60,124 bases of DNA. It comes from an uncultured Flaviramulus sp. GTDB taxonomy: Bacteria > Bacteroidota > Bacteroidia > Flavobacteriales > Flavobacteriaceae. This document shows, in pieces, positions 26,238-35,185 of this stretch. Under the pieces are notes generated by a model. That model saw only the letters and a list, made by a program, of their open reading frames with translations, was not told the origin of the DNA and ran no database searches. Numbering within the stretch: position 1 is the stretch's first letter; each line of letters starts with the position of its first letter. A program made the position numbers and the translations under genes. The stretch spans positions 1-60,124 of the forward strand of contig CANLXL010000017.1 of assembly GCA_947495125.1 (NCBI GenBank). Direction: 5' to 3'.

Positions 26238-27698
26238 TTAGCTTAAAATATCATTAATAACATTACCTGCAATGTCGGTTAATCGAAATCGTCGTCCTTG
26301 ATATTTGTAGGTCAGTTGCTCATGATCAATACCCATAGTATGCATAAGTGTGGCATGGAAGTCGTGCATATGCACAGGGTTTTTGACCACATTATATCCA
26401 AACTCATCAGTTTGGCCATAGGTTATCCCAGGTTTTATACCGCCACCGGCCATCCAGATACTAAACGCTCGTGGGTGATGATCCCGGCCAAATGTTTTTG
26501 GATCGAATTTTCCTTGACAAAAATTGGTACGCCCAAATTCCCCTCCCCAAATAACTAAGGTATCATCTAACATACCGCGTTGTTTTAAATCTAGAATTAG
26601 TGCTGCAGAGGCTTGATCGACATCCTTAGCCTGTCCTGCCATTTCCGAAGGGAGGTTGCCATGTTGATCCCAGCCTTGATGATAAAGTTGAATAAATCGG
26701 ACGCCATTTTCAGCGAGTCTTCGAGCGCGAAGGGCGTTAGCGGCAAAAGTTCCGGCCACTTGCACATCTTCGCCGTATAATTTAGTAATGGATTCTGGTT
26801 CTTTTTTTATGTCCATCACATCAGGAACCGACATCTGCATGCGGTAGGCCATTTCATATTGGGCAATGCGAGATTCAATTTCGTCGTCTCCCGTTTCAAC
26901 ATGGTGCATTTTATTAAGTGATGACACATGGTCTAATAAATGTCTCTTGTCGGATCTGGACAGACCATCCGGATCATTCAAATATAAAACAGGTTCTTTA
27001 CCGGAGCGCATTAAAACGCCTTGATGTTTAGAGTCTAGAAAGCCACTGGACCATAATTTAGAATATAAACCTTGACTATTTCCTTTTCCTCTGGAAGTGA
27101 GCACAACGAAAGACGGTAAATTTTGGTTTTCATTACCTAATCCGTAACTCAACCAAGATCCCATACTTGGTCTTCCCGATTGTTGTGTCCCAGTCTGGAA
27201 AAAGGTAATGGCCGGGTCATGATTTATGGCATCTGTATTCATACTATTTATAATGCATAGTTCGTCGGCAATTTTTCCCATATGTGGAAAGAAATCACTA
27301 ATCCAGGCACCGCTTTGTCCATATTGCTTAAATTTTGCTGCAGAAGGCATCAATGGAAATTTCTCTTGCCCTGAAGTCATACCCGTTAGGCGTTGACCAT
27401 TACGAATCGAATCCGGAAGGTCTTCTCCCATACGTTTAATAAGGGTAGGTTTATAATCAAAAGTTTCTAACTGCGATGGTGCTCCGGCCTGAAACAAATA
27501 GATAATTCTTTTCGCTTTAGGTGCAAAATGCGGGATTCCTAAAGGCTTTGCTCCCAATGTTGGACTATTGCCTTTAAACAAATCCGGAATTAATAAGGAC
27601 CCTAACGCCAACGAGCCAATACCGACACTGAGTTGCGAGAAGAAGTGGCGTCTATTTATTTTCAATGGATTTTCCGAAGCATTTTTTTTATCTGCCAT
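26238..27698 (-). CDS. DUF1501 protein (sulfatase/alkaline-phosphatase-like fold), Tat-type signal
   Basis: 486-aa exported protein. The N-terminus has a twin-arginine motif (NRRHFFSQLS, Arg16-Arg17) before a hydrophobic stretch, so it is probably folded before export. DUF1501 hallmarks: KRIIYLFQAGAPSQLETFDYKP, quoted in part as IYLFQAGAPS, and the late WGGEFGRTNF and GRDHHPRAFSIWMAGGG (GRDHHP, AFSIWM). Members are distant relatives of the alkaline phosphatase superfamily and are abundant in Planctomycetes, next to DUF1549/DUF1553 cytochromes exactly as here (four bases upstream). The reaction is unproven. Confidence 0.88.
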   Translation of the reverse strand: MADKKNASENPLKINRRHFFSQLSVGIGSLALGSLLIPDLFKGNSPTLGAKPLGIPHFAPKAKRIIYLFQAGAPSQLETFDYKPTLIKRMGEDLPDSIRNGQRLTGMTSGQEKFPLMPSAAKFKQYGQSGAWISDFFPHMGKIADELCIINSMNTDAINHDPAITFFQTGTQQSGRPSMGSWLSYGLGNENQNLPSFVVLTSRGKGNSQGLYSKLWSSGFLDSKHQGVLMRSGKEPVLYLNDPDGLSRSDKRHLLDHVSSLNKMHHVETGDDEIESRIAQYEMAYRMQMSVPDVMDIKKEPESITKLYGEDVQVAGTFAANALRARRLAENGVRFIQLYHQGWDQHGNLPSEMAGQAKDVDQASAALILDLKQRGMLDDTLVIWGGEFGRTNFCQGKFDPKTFGRDHHPRAFSIWMAGGGIKPGITYGQTDEFGYNVVKNPVHMHDFHATLMHTMGIDHEQLTYKYQGRRFRLTDIAGNVINDILS

Positions 27699-27702
27699 AG
27701 CC

Positions 27703-30045
27703 TTATTCTTTTGTAATGGTTTCGTCTAGATTATATATCACTTGAGCCGTTAACATAAGCGCCGCTGTCTTAACGGGATCTGTGTTTTGTTTTTCATAGT
27801 TTCCCTGTGCCAATAATTTTTCCGCATTCTCTGTATTACTCTTAAATATATTTGTGGCGTCCAAATAATATTGCTTTAAGGTCTGGAGTTCATTTTCATC
27901 CGGTTTTCGAACTAAAATCCTTTGAAAAACATCATTTAACATTTGGGTGCTGTCCTGGTTTTTATCAACCATTTGTTGCGCTAATACACGGGCAGCTTCT
28001 AGCATTTGCTCGTCATTTTGCAAGGCAAGCGCCTGTAATGGTGTATTTGTTTTTTGTCTTCGAACTTCACATAAATCTCTATTTGGAGCATCAAATATGG
28101 TCATGTTTGGGGGTGGTAAAGTTCTTTTCCATAGTGTATATAAAGAACGACGGTATAATTTATCACCTTCATCTTGAACATATTTCGTTAAAATTCCCCG
28201 ACCACCACCAGCGTTTGTTTCTTCCCATAAACCAGGCGGTTGATAAGGTTTAACGCTCGGTCCTCCAATTTCCGGATTGAGTAAACCACTTGTGGTGAGC
28301 ACATAATCTCTTATCATTTCACCGCTCATTCTGAAGCGTGAAGCTCGTGCGAGCAATTTGTTTTCCGGATCTGCTTTTTTAAGCTTAGGAGTCGCCTCAG
28401 AACTTTGTTGATAGGTTGCCGATAGCATTATTTTCTTTAACAAATATTGAATATCCCAGTCATTTTCCATAAAATCTTTCGCCAACCAATCCAATAGTTC
28501 AGGATGTGAGGGAAGACTCCCTTGAACACCAAAATCTTCAGCAGTTACAACGAGTCCTTCTCCAAATAAGAGCCCCCAAATACGGTTAACAAAAACTCTG
28601 GCTGTAAGTGGGTTATTATCATCGGTGACCCAATTTGCCAACCCCAAACGATTTTTAGGAAGTTTTTCTGAAAAAGGATAAATAACATTCGGCGTATTAG
28701 GTTTTACCTCATCGGTAGGGTCGTCATAATTCCCTCTGTTTAATACATAAGTTGCTTTTGGGGCAGAATCATTCATAATCATGACATTAATGGTATCCCC
28801 CTTTCTTTTCTTAACAAAAGGCAAATCGTTTTCAATGAGTTCGTCTGAAAGTTTTAAAAATGGCGCATCCGCAAAATATTTTTGGTTCTTGGCTTGAACG
28901 GCATCCATTCGAAGTCCGACCTCATTGACCTGATTAAAAAAGGCATAAAGCTCAAAATAATTCTTTTGAGAAAGTGCGTCGTATTTATGATCGTGACATT
29001 TTGCACATTCCAGGGTTAAACCTAGAATGCCTTTACCTAGTGTGTTCGTCCTGTCTACGACATAATAAGAGCGATACTCTTCTTGAATAACGCCTCCTTC
29101 TTGTGTGATAGGATGATTACGATTAAATCCGGTAGCCAATATTTGTTCTTTAGTAGCCTCCGGTAGTAAATCCCCGGCCAATTGCCAAGTCAAAAAATCA
29201 TCGTATGGTAAATTTTTATTAAAGGCGTGAATTACCCAATCTCGCCAAGGCCACATGGTTCTATAACTATCGTCTTGATAGCCATGAGAATCAGCGTATC
29301 GAGCCACATCCAGCCAGCTTTGAGCCATTCTTTCACCATAACTGGGTAAGGCAAAAAATTCATCAATAACCTTTTCAATACTTTCGTTAGATAGGTCGTT
29401 GGTTAGCTTTTCCAGGTGCTCTGGTTTAGGTGGAAGCCCGGTTAAATCTAAGCTAATACGCCGTATTAAAGTGTTTCTTTCAGCCTTTTTTGAAGGTTCA
29501 AGCCCGTTATCTTCGATTTTCTGAAGGACGAAAGCATCGATTTCATTTTGTTCCCATGCTTTAAAGTTATTTTGAGGTAACTCGTCTTTTTCAGGAGGAA
29601 TGAACGCCCAATGTTTTTCATAGGGAGCTCCTTGACTAATCCACTTTTTAATTAGTTTTTTTTCATAACTGTTCAACTGCAATTTTGAATCGGGAGGAGG
29701 CATTATTTCATCCGGGTTATCCGAAGTAATGTGTTTATAGATGGTGCTTTTTGAAGTATTATTTGGAACTACCGAGAACTTTCCGGGGTTTTCAGGGAGT
29801 TCTCCAAAAAGCCCTTCTTTAATATCCAATTGTAAGCCTGCTTTTCTTTTATTGGCATCCGGGCCATGACAGGTATAGCAATTATCGGAGAGAATTGGTT
29901 TTATATGAAAATTGTAGTCTACTACTTCCGGGAGTTCTAGCTTGGAATAGCTATCATTAGCCTTGCCAAAAAGACCCTTTTTGGTGGCATAAATTAGACT
30001 TGTTAATCCTATTAAAATAAGAACAATTATTACTTTTTGTTTCAT
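27703..30045 (-). CDS. PSCyt1-DUF1549-DUF1553 cytochrome (Planctomycete type)
   Basis: 780-aa exported multi-domain cytochrome. After an N-terminal signal anchor come a PSCyt1 heme domain (CYTCH, 56-60; axial-Met candidate in IMPPPDSK), the PSCyt2/DUF1549 domain (about 150-360, LIRRISLDLTGLPP, SWLDVARYADSHGY, second heme motif CAKCH), and the PSD1/DUF1553 domain (about 475-745, NRIWGLLFGEGLV, RRLSLYTLWKRT-like segment, FDAPNRDLCEVRR). It is the first gene of the cassette with DUF1501 and the LRR cytochrome. In Planctomycetes such sets are linked to breakdown of complex, often sulfated, polysaccharides, but no member's reaction is settled. Confidence 0.88.
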   Translation of the reverse strand: MKQKVIIVLILIGLTSLIYATKKGLFGKANDSYSKLELPEVVDYNFHIKPILSDNCYTCHGPDANKRKAGLQLDIKEGLFGELPENPGKFSVVPNNTSKSTIYKHITSDNPDEIMPPPDSKLQLNSYEKKLIKKWISQGAPYEKHWAFIPPEKDELPQNNFKAWEQNEIDAFVLQKIEDNGLEPSKKAERNTLIRRISLDLTGLPPKPEHLEKLTNDLSNESIEKVIDEFFALPSYGERMAQSWLDVARYADSHGYQDDSYRTMWPWRDWVIHAFNKNLPYDDFLTWQLAGDLLPEATKEQILATGFNRNHPITQEGGVIQEEYRSYYVVDRTNTLGKGILGLTLECAKCHDHKYDALSQKNYFELYAFFNQVNEVGLRMDAVQAKNQKYFADAPFLKLSDELIENDLPFVKKRKGDTINVMIMNDSAPKATYVLNRGNYDDPTDEVKPNTPNVIYPFSEKLPKNRLGLANWVTDDNNPLTARVFVNRIWGLLFGEGLVVTAEDFGVQGSLPSHPELLDWLAKDFMENDWDIQYLLKKIMLSATYQQSSEATPKLKKADPENKLLARASRFRMSGEMIRDYVLTTSGLLNPEIGGPSVKPYQPPGLWEETNAGGGRGILTKYVQDEGDKLYRRSLYTLWKRTLPPPNMTIFDAPNRDLCEVRRQKTNTPLQALALQNDEQMLEAARVLAQQMVDKNQDSTQMLNDVFQRILVRKPDENELQTLKQYYLDATNIFKSNTENAEKLLAQGNYEKQNTDPVKTAALMLTAQVIYNLDETITKE

Positions 30046-30146
30046 CTCACGCTAACTTAAAAAACAGATTATCGTATCGAGCGGTTAACTTATATAATGC
30101 TCCTGAAAAATGTTATCTTATTGCAACTAAAACAAACTTCAAGACT

Positions 30147-30408
30147 GATTAAAATCAACCTTAGCTTTGTAAAGTAATAAAAATATTTTGTTAAAGGTGT
30201 TTACTTTTATTCAGTGAAAGAATTTAAACAATTTATGTTTAAACTTTGAATATCAATTGTATATTAAGCACTAGTTCTAAAGTTAGATTAAAATCAATCT
30301 GCAAAAATGCCTGGTTTAAAGTGTTCATTATTATTCGGTGAAAAGAATTAAACAATTTGCGTTTAATCTTTAAATATTCATTGTACGCTAAGTGATCTTT
30401 ATAGTTCG
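30147..30408. repeat. Imperfect tandem duplication, about 138-base period
   Basis: Copy 1 starts at 30147 and copy 2 at 30285, both with GATTAAAATCAA. A better-conserved block runs from 30190 (GTTAAAGGTG) and 30314 (GTTTAAAGTG), sharing TTATTC-GTGAAA and TTAAACAATTT and related 3' parts. Copy 2 runs to the stop region of the M14 gene. It occupies most of the 353-base gene-free gap 30046-30398; I see no gene there. Confidence 0.7.
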
Positions 30409-32897
30409 ACGGTATTATTATTTACGAAGAATATGGCATTGACTAAAAAGAGTTTGCCATTTTCCCAAAAGCTTCGAAACATAACGTCGTCCACCATATA
30501 AATCATACTGCCTTTTCCAATACGCTCTTCTCCAAAAATAAGCGTGTTATTTAATTTTCTTATAGCCTTACTTCCTGCAAAGCCGGAAACGCTCTCCGGA
30601 GTGTTTCCTAAATATGCCACATTATAATTTTTACCTCCTAAAACTGTAAAGGCGTTACTGCCCAGTTTGAGTGAAAAGTAGATGTCATCATATCCGAAAG
30701 CCATGGGATGGGTGTTATCTATTTTTGTTTTAAAAATAGCACCCGATATGGTATTCTTTATATTTTCGCGTTCTCTGTTTGCATAAGGGATTAAGTTGCT
30801 GGTATCTTTTTCTTTTTTACCTGTGTCATTCTTTTTTAACTGATACCCTTTTTTACCTGCAAAAGCATTTAAAGCATCCCGTATGGCGATAACCTTTCCA
30901 CCCTTTGCAACCCACGATCTAATTATCTCCAGAGTTTTATCGTTCAAAGTGCTTTTGTATTTTCCATCGGGAATAATGAGAATATGATATTTGTTTAAAT
31001 CTGTTTTTGTAAAATTTTCAGTATTTATGGAAGTCACGGGGTAATTTAATTGTTTCTCGAAAAAATGCCATAAGGCGCCGTAATTAAGTGAAGAGGTGTT
31101 TTTACCAGAGAGTATTGCTATTTTTTGTTTGTTAATCAGTTTAATATCAGGGGAGCCAAAGTCCGGACCGCTTATAGAGAAACCTGATTGAACCGGGTTA
31201 ATAATGCGGTTGTATTTATCTGCAGTATTTACTATGATATTATCAAAATCAACGAGCCTTTTGTTGTCTCCCCTAACAACAATTAGGGAGCCTCTGTTAA
31301 AAACTCTACCTTCAGTTTTTATTGGCTTTTCTGTAAATCGAACTTTGATGTTCTGTTTTAGCAGATCGACTAAAAACCTTGCGTCCTCAAGATGATCCCA
31401 GTCTATGATATACCCGGTGGCGGTTTTATTTACCTCGTTATTGATAATATGAGGATCAGGCGTATTCGTTTTTATTAATTTCTCGCTTGCAATTGTTTTT
31501 AATCCGTAAGCGTAGGGAATGCTCCAAGCAGTGATGTCGTAGGTAAGAGAATCGCTTAATTTGGTTTTAGGTTCAAAAAGCGCTTTTACCATTTTTCCTT
31601 TTGGTTGGTTGGTATTAACGACTATATCTTTAGGTGTTGTTTTTAGTTTTCCTGCTGAGTTGCTCCAGTAATTATAACCACTCACATTTCCTAATGATGC
31701 ACTGCCATAGGTGATATCGTGTTTGTCTAATAATTTCTTTAAAGATTCAATTTTATCAGTGTCACCTTGCATCACATAGCTTTTATATTTCAGGACTGAA
31801 TTATCAAAGAATTTTTTAAATTCATCATTGATTTTTTTAGCATTTTTTGAAGCTATCTCTACTGTAGATAAACCCGTTGTTGTGTGGTGCGCAATGCGAT
31901 CAACCAGGGTTAAAATATGAGCTTCATCATTCAAAACACCTAATCCGGCGCGTCCGTGACCGGCTTGTTCATAAGTCATTCCGATGGCACCCAAATAAGT
32001 AGGATAGGTATCTCCATAACTGGGATACAGCAAGTCAAAACGCTCTCGGGTAAAATATAACCAGCCCGCCGCATCGAAATATTTAGCATGGTTTTTTCCA
32101 ATTTGTGTTTGAAAATCGCGTTGCCAATCTGAAATTATTTCATGAAAAGGTTCTGCCGCCGGAGCAAAATAGTAAGGTTCGTTAATACCTTGTTCATGAA
32201 AATCTACATGAATATGTGGTAGCCATTTATTATATATTTTTAAACGGGATGCTGATTCGACTTGAGTTGCCCAGGTCCAATCTCTGTTTAAATCGAAAAG
32301 ATAGTGATTTGGTCTTCCACCGGGCCATGGTTCATGGTGTTCGCTAGCTTGCTGATCAATATTGTAAGGGCTGCTCGCTGTTTCATTAAACCAATTGACA
32401 TAACGATCACGACCATCAGGATTCAAACAGGGATCTATTATGATTACAGTATTCTTTAACCATGCTTGTTTTTCGGTTAAAAGTTTGTAAATCGTTTCCA
32501 TGGATGCCTCAGAACTGGATGCTTCATTGCCATGTACATTATAGCTCAACCAAACAATAGCGATATCTGAATTTGTTGGAGAACCATTAAGTATTCCGGT
32601 GTTTTTGAGGTTATTCTGCCGAATGGTTTCTAAATTAAGAATATTCTCTTCAGAGCTTACATAGGCTACATATAGTGACCTTCGTTCGTTTGTTTGTCCA
32701 TATTTCTGAAGTTTCACCTGATTTGGAAATTCCTTTGATACATGTTTAAAATAGTCAACGACCTGGTGGTGTCTTGAAAACTGAGAGCCTAAGTTATAAC
32801 CTAAAAAATCAGATGGAGACTGAAACGTTTGCGCACCCAAGCTAAGTGAGATTACGAAATAAGCTATAGACATAAAGCGCGTGACAAATGGATTCAT
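30399..32897 (-). CDS. M14 family zinc carboxypeptidase, secreted
   Basis: 832-aa exported metallopeptidase. The signal peptide ends near GAQTFQ. The M14 zinc ligands are His122 and Glu125 (YNVHGNEAS) and His234 (VDFHEQG); the catalytic Glu is Glu310 (GMTYEQAG). Substrate-binding LNPDGRDR and NRDW are present. Beyond residue 580 comes a long C-terminal region with a class-I glutamine-amidotransferase-like/ThuA-like fold (IAILSGKNTSSLNYG, LIIPDGKY, GGKVIAIRDA), typical of large M14 proteins of Bacteroidota. It probably trims peptides outside the cytoplasm. The gene stands alone between two - strand genes. Confidence 0.9.
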   Translation of the reverse strand: MNPFVTRFMSIAYFVISLSLGAQTFQSPSDFLGYNLGSQFSRHHQVVDYFKHVSKEFPNQVKLQKYGQTNERRSLYVAYVSSEENILNLETIRQNNLKNTGILNGSPTNSDIAIVWLSYNVHGNEASSSEASMETIYKLLTEKQAWLKNTVIIIDPCLNPDGRDRYVNWFNETASSPYNIDQQASEHHEPWPGGRPNHYLFDLNRDWTWATQVESASRLKIYNKWLPHIHVDFHEQGINEPYYFAPAAEPFHEIISDWQRDFQTQIGKNHAKYFDAAGWLYFTRERFDLLYPSYGDTYPTYLGAIGMTYEQAGHGRAGLGVLNDEAHILTLVDRIAHHTTTGLSTVEIASKNAKKINDEFKKFFDNSVLKYKSYVMQGDTDKIESLKKLLDKHDITYGSASLGNVSGYNYWSNSAGKLKTTPKDIVVNTNQPKGKMVKALFEPKTKLSDSLTYDITAWSIPYAYGLKTIASEKLIKTNTPDPHIINNEVNKTATGYIIDWDHLEDARFLVDLLKQNIKVRFTEKPIKTEGRVFNRGSLIVVRGDNKRLVDFDNIIVNTADKYNRIINPVQSGFSISGPDFGSPDIKLINKQKIAILSGKNTSSLNYGALWHFFEKQLNYPVTSINTENFTKTDLNKYHILIIPDGKYKSTLNDKTLEIIRSWVAKGGKVIAIRDALNAFAGKKGYQLKKNDTGKKEKDTSNLIPYANRERENIKNTISGAIFKTKIDNTHPMAFGYDDIYFSLKLGSNAFTVLGGKNYNVAYLGNTPESVSGFAGSKAIRKLNNTLIFGEERIGKGSMIYMVDDVMFRSFWENGKLFLVNAIFFVNNNTVEL

Positions 32898-33040
32898 ATA
32901 GATTAGATATTGATAAATGGCTAATTTACTTAATTTATAGCATTTACGCTCTTTGCGAAAAAATTAGTAAAGTGTTTTTTGCACAAACATTTATAGTTAT
33001 ATTATACTTTATGCTTGGCGATTTGTGTTTAGGAATCATA

Positions 33041-33073
33041 AAAAATCCTGACGGATGTGTCAGGATTTTTTTT
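33041..33073 (-). terminator. Terminator of the carboxypeptidase-regulatory-like gene
   Basis: AAAAATCCTGAC / GTCAGGATTTTT stem with a 6-base loop and T-runs on both sides, just beyond the stop of the - strand gene at 33084. An open frame crossing it on the + strand has no family features and is not a gene. Confidence 0.8.
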
Positions 33074-33083
33074 TATTCTTATT

Positions 33084-34388
33084 TTAGGTTCGCTTTAATT
33101 GCCGTTGAATTTTTCTGATGGCACTCTCAATAGATTTTTCGGGTTCAATAATATTATACTCACCCCAAAATTCGGGGTCGGCAAAACCTGAGGTTTCATC
33201 AATTAAAATCGTAGTTTGACGTAGCATGTTGCTTTTGTTTCTTACAATTTCAGAAGTGTTGAGTTTCCAGTCTGTCACTGCCATTTCACTGTTTAATGTG
33301 TAAACATTATTAAAAAGTTTTCCTTTCCAATTCACTTTAAAGGATAACAGAATATTGCTGTAAGCATAGTGCCATTTTCCATTTTGAGTTCTATAATTTA
33401 CTTTATATGTGGCTTCGATAGGGTATACATCAACTTTCCTCGGTTTTTTACGCACATACATTTTGCTGGTTAATTCTTTATTTTCCACGTTTAAACTGAA
33501 AGTAGCACTGGTTAAAGCCAACGTTTTTGCATCTATATAAAGCTTACCATAATAAAGAGGTGTAATTACATTTTCCTTTTGCTTAAAACTTATAACGTAA
33601 ACGAGGTTTTTGTTTATTTGGGTGGATTGATCAAAGCTAAAATCATAATATTCAAGATCTTCATCAGAAAAAATATACTCAGGGTATTTGATGATATCGG
33701 TATGTAAATTACTAAAAGGACCGCCTTGAAGTTTCAGAGCAATAGTATCCAGTCTGGAATAATTCGTGTTTTTTCTGGATTTTATTAACTCTATGGCATC
33801 ACGTCTTAAACTTTTTTTGGGTTGTTTGTGTATTTGTACAACGGCTTCAGATAAGGATGCATTTTTCCGTCTTTTTTTTATGGTCTCTCTATAAAAAGCG
33901 GTCATTATGGTTTGATCGTCGAAATTATACTTACCCTTATTATTCAACATTGCTTTTACTATTGATATCACGTCCTTTGGACTATAAATATTGATATCAC
34001 TTAACTCGATAACCGAAACTTCTAAATCAATTTTTGTAATTCCTTTTTTAAATTCAGAAAGTAATACCTCTTTCTTTTTATAACCAAGTATAGATATGAC
34101 TACACTTTTGTTCAAATGAGAGCTTGGAACTTTTAAAAGAAATTCGCCTTCAGCATTTGTTATGGTACCGATATTAGTTTCGCTAACATGTATATCAACA
34201 TAAGCTAAAGGCTTATTGTTTGTTATATCTCTAACGATACCTTTAAATTCGGCATTTTGTTCATAGCTTTCTGGAGTTTCTTTTTTGTTCTCAATATCAT
34301 TTTGAGCTATAGTAGTGTAACCTACAAACAATATGAACATAAAACTATAGAATGCTCCTTTTTTTAATCCGTATTGAGCTTTCATCAT
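33084..34388 (-). CDS. Carboxypeptidase-like regulatory domain protein
   Basis: 434-aa exported protein with a signal peptide (about 1-28, ends TIAQ). Residues 48-125 are a CarboxypepD_reg-like beta-sandwich (FKGIVRDITNNKPLAYVDIHV, quoted in parts: FKGIVRDITN and KPLAYVDIHV). The remaining ~300 residues (from IKAMLNNKGKYNFDD-like VKAMLNNKGKYNF) form the C-terminal region common to stand-alone proteins of this class, with GKLYIDAKTLALTSATF. It has no TonB plug and no barrel, so it is not a receptor. Likely a periplasmic or surface-associated protein of unknown function. It has its own terminator. Confidence 0.78.
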   Translation of the reverse strand: MMKAQYGLKKGAFYSFMFILFVGYTTIAQNDIENKKETPESYEQNAEFKGIVRDITNNKPLAYVDIHVSETNIGTITNAEGEFLLKVPSSHLNKSVVISILGYKKKEVLLSEFKKGITKIDLEVSVIELSDINIYSPKDVISIVKAMLNNKGKYNFDDQTIMTAFYRETIKKRRKNASLSEAVVQIHKQPKKSLRRDAIELIKSRKNTNYSRLDTIALKLQGGPFSNLHTDIIKYPEYIFSDEDLEYYDFSFDQSTQINKNLVYVISFKQKENVITPLYYGKLYIDAKTLALTSATFSLNVENKELTSKMYVRKKPRKVDVYPIEATYKVNYRTQNGKWHYAYSNILLSFKVNWKGKLFNNVYTLNSEMAVTDWKLNTSEIVRNKSNMLRQTTILIDETSGFADPEFWGEYNIIEPEKSIESAIRKIQRQLKRT

Positions 34389-34505
34389 TGAAATTTTTTG
34401 GTTATTCGTTATAACTTTTTAAGTTACTAAAAATACAATAATCTACAAAATGTTTAATGATTATTTAAGAGTTTTAACAATGAAAATTAAAAGCTGACTT
34501 TGAGG

Positions 34506-34682
34506 TTAAAATAGCTCTTTAATATCATCTTTTTCTCTGTCATCTTCTTTGGTGTCTACCATTTCAATAGGGTGTTTCGGCAAATTGTCTTTTCTGAAAA
34601 AAGTTATTGGAACGGGTAAAAAAGAGGCTAATGCTATTAGGATTGCAAGTGCTACTAGCCTCATTATTCTTTTGAAATTCAT
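34506..34682 (-). CDS. Small predicted membrane protein
   Basis: 58-aa protein: a basic start (MNFKRIMRLV), one hydrophobic helix (about residues 8-29, ALAILIALASFLPVPITFF) and a charged, acidic C-terminus ending KDDIKELF. It is unrecognised, but the composition (single transmembrane helix after positive residues) and its place between two - strand genes support a real gene. A GTAACACC/GGTGTTAC hairpin precedes the start by 19 bases. Confidence 0.55.
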   Translation of the reverse strand: MNFKRIMRLVALAILIALASFLPVPITFFRKDNLPKHPIEMVDTKEDDREKDDIKELF

Positions 34683-34701
34683 CTTGTTTTAACAAATTGG
34701 G

Positions 34702-34725
34702 GTAACACCAATGCGCCGGTGTTAC
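34702..34725. repeat. Hairpin before the small membrane protein gene
   Basis: GTAACACC-N8-GGTGTTAC, perfect 8-bp arms, no T-run. In the - strand mRNA it would lie in the leader of the 58-aa protein and could affect its expression. Confidence 0.4.
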
Positions 34726-34778
34726 TTAAATTAAAAGATTTTGTGTTGTTGCCAAGAATCTGGCTTGTTAACGGTAAT

Positions 34779-35159
34779 CTAATTTGTTAAAAAAGAAGGT
34801 GTATTTTTTGAAAGTGTACTGGCAATAAGGTTTTGTTCAAGTATAGTATTGAACTTTATGAATTGTAGCGCAGTTTCCTTTTGAGTTTTAAAATGGATAT
34901 TAAAACCGAAGTTATAAGTTCTTAACAATGATTTAAAACTAAAAAGCGTGTATTGGTTGTAGGTTATTTTTTTAAGTATCTTCTTTGGACTTTGATAAAC
35001 CTTTATCTTAGAATAATCGTAAGTATGTCCATGTGTTAAAACCTCCGTTTGGGCAATTTGAACGGATTCTGCTATATAGTTAAATCCGGAAAATGACATC
35101 AGTGTTGTTAATAATACAACACTAGCCAAAAATTTCTGTATGTTTTTAACGAATAGCAT
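34779..35159 (-). CDS. Hypothetical exported protein
   Basis: 126-aa protein not recognised as any family. It has a probable signal peptide (MLFVKNIQKFLASVVLLTTL, then MSFSGF) and a basic, aromatic-rich remainder (ILKKITYNQYTLFSFK, LLRTYNFGFNIHF). No catalytic motif, cysteine or repeat is visible. It lies 96 bases upstream of the 58-aa membrane protein and downstream of the DUF1501 gene on the same strand. A real gene is likely from its length and signal sequence; function unknown. Confidence 0.55.
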   Translation of the reverse strand: MLFVKNIQKFLASVVLLTTLMSFSGFNYIAESVQIAQTEVLTHGHTYDYSKIKVYQSPKKILKKITYNQYTLFSFKSLLRTYNFGFNIHFKTQKETALQFIKFNTILEQNLIASTLSKNTPSFLTN

Positions 35160-35185
35160 AATCCAAATATAGTGATTATTTAAAT

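Noticed and set aside
27443-27449. GGGTAGG inside the DUF1501 gene as an ECF promoter
   Set aside because: It is coding and on the strand opposite to the gene; CTGTT is absent at the required distance.
32888-33118. Open frame on the + strand between the M14 and carboxypeptidase-regulatory-like genes
   Set aside because: It crosses a strong terminator, overlaps both neighbours' ends and has no family features.
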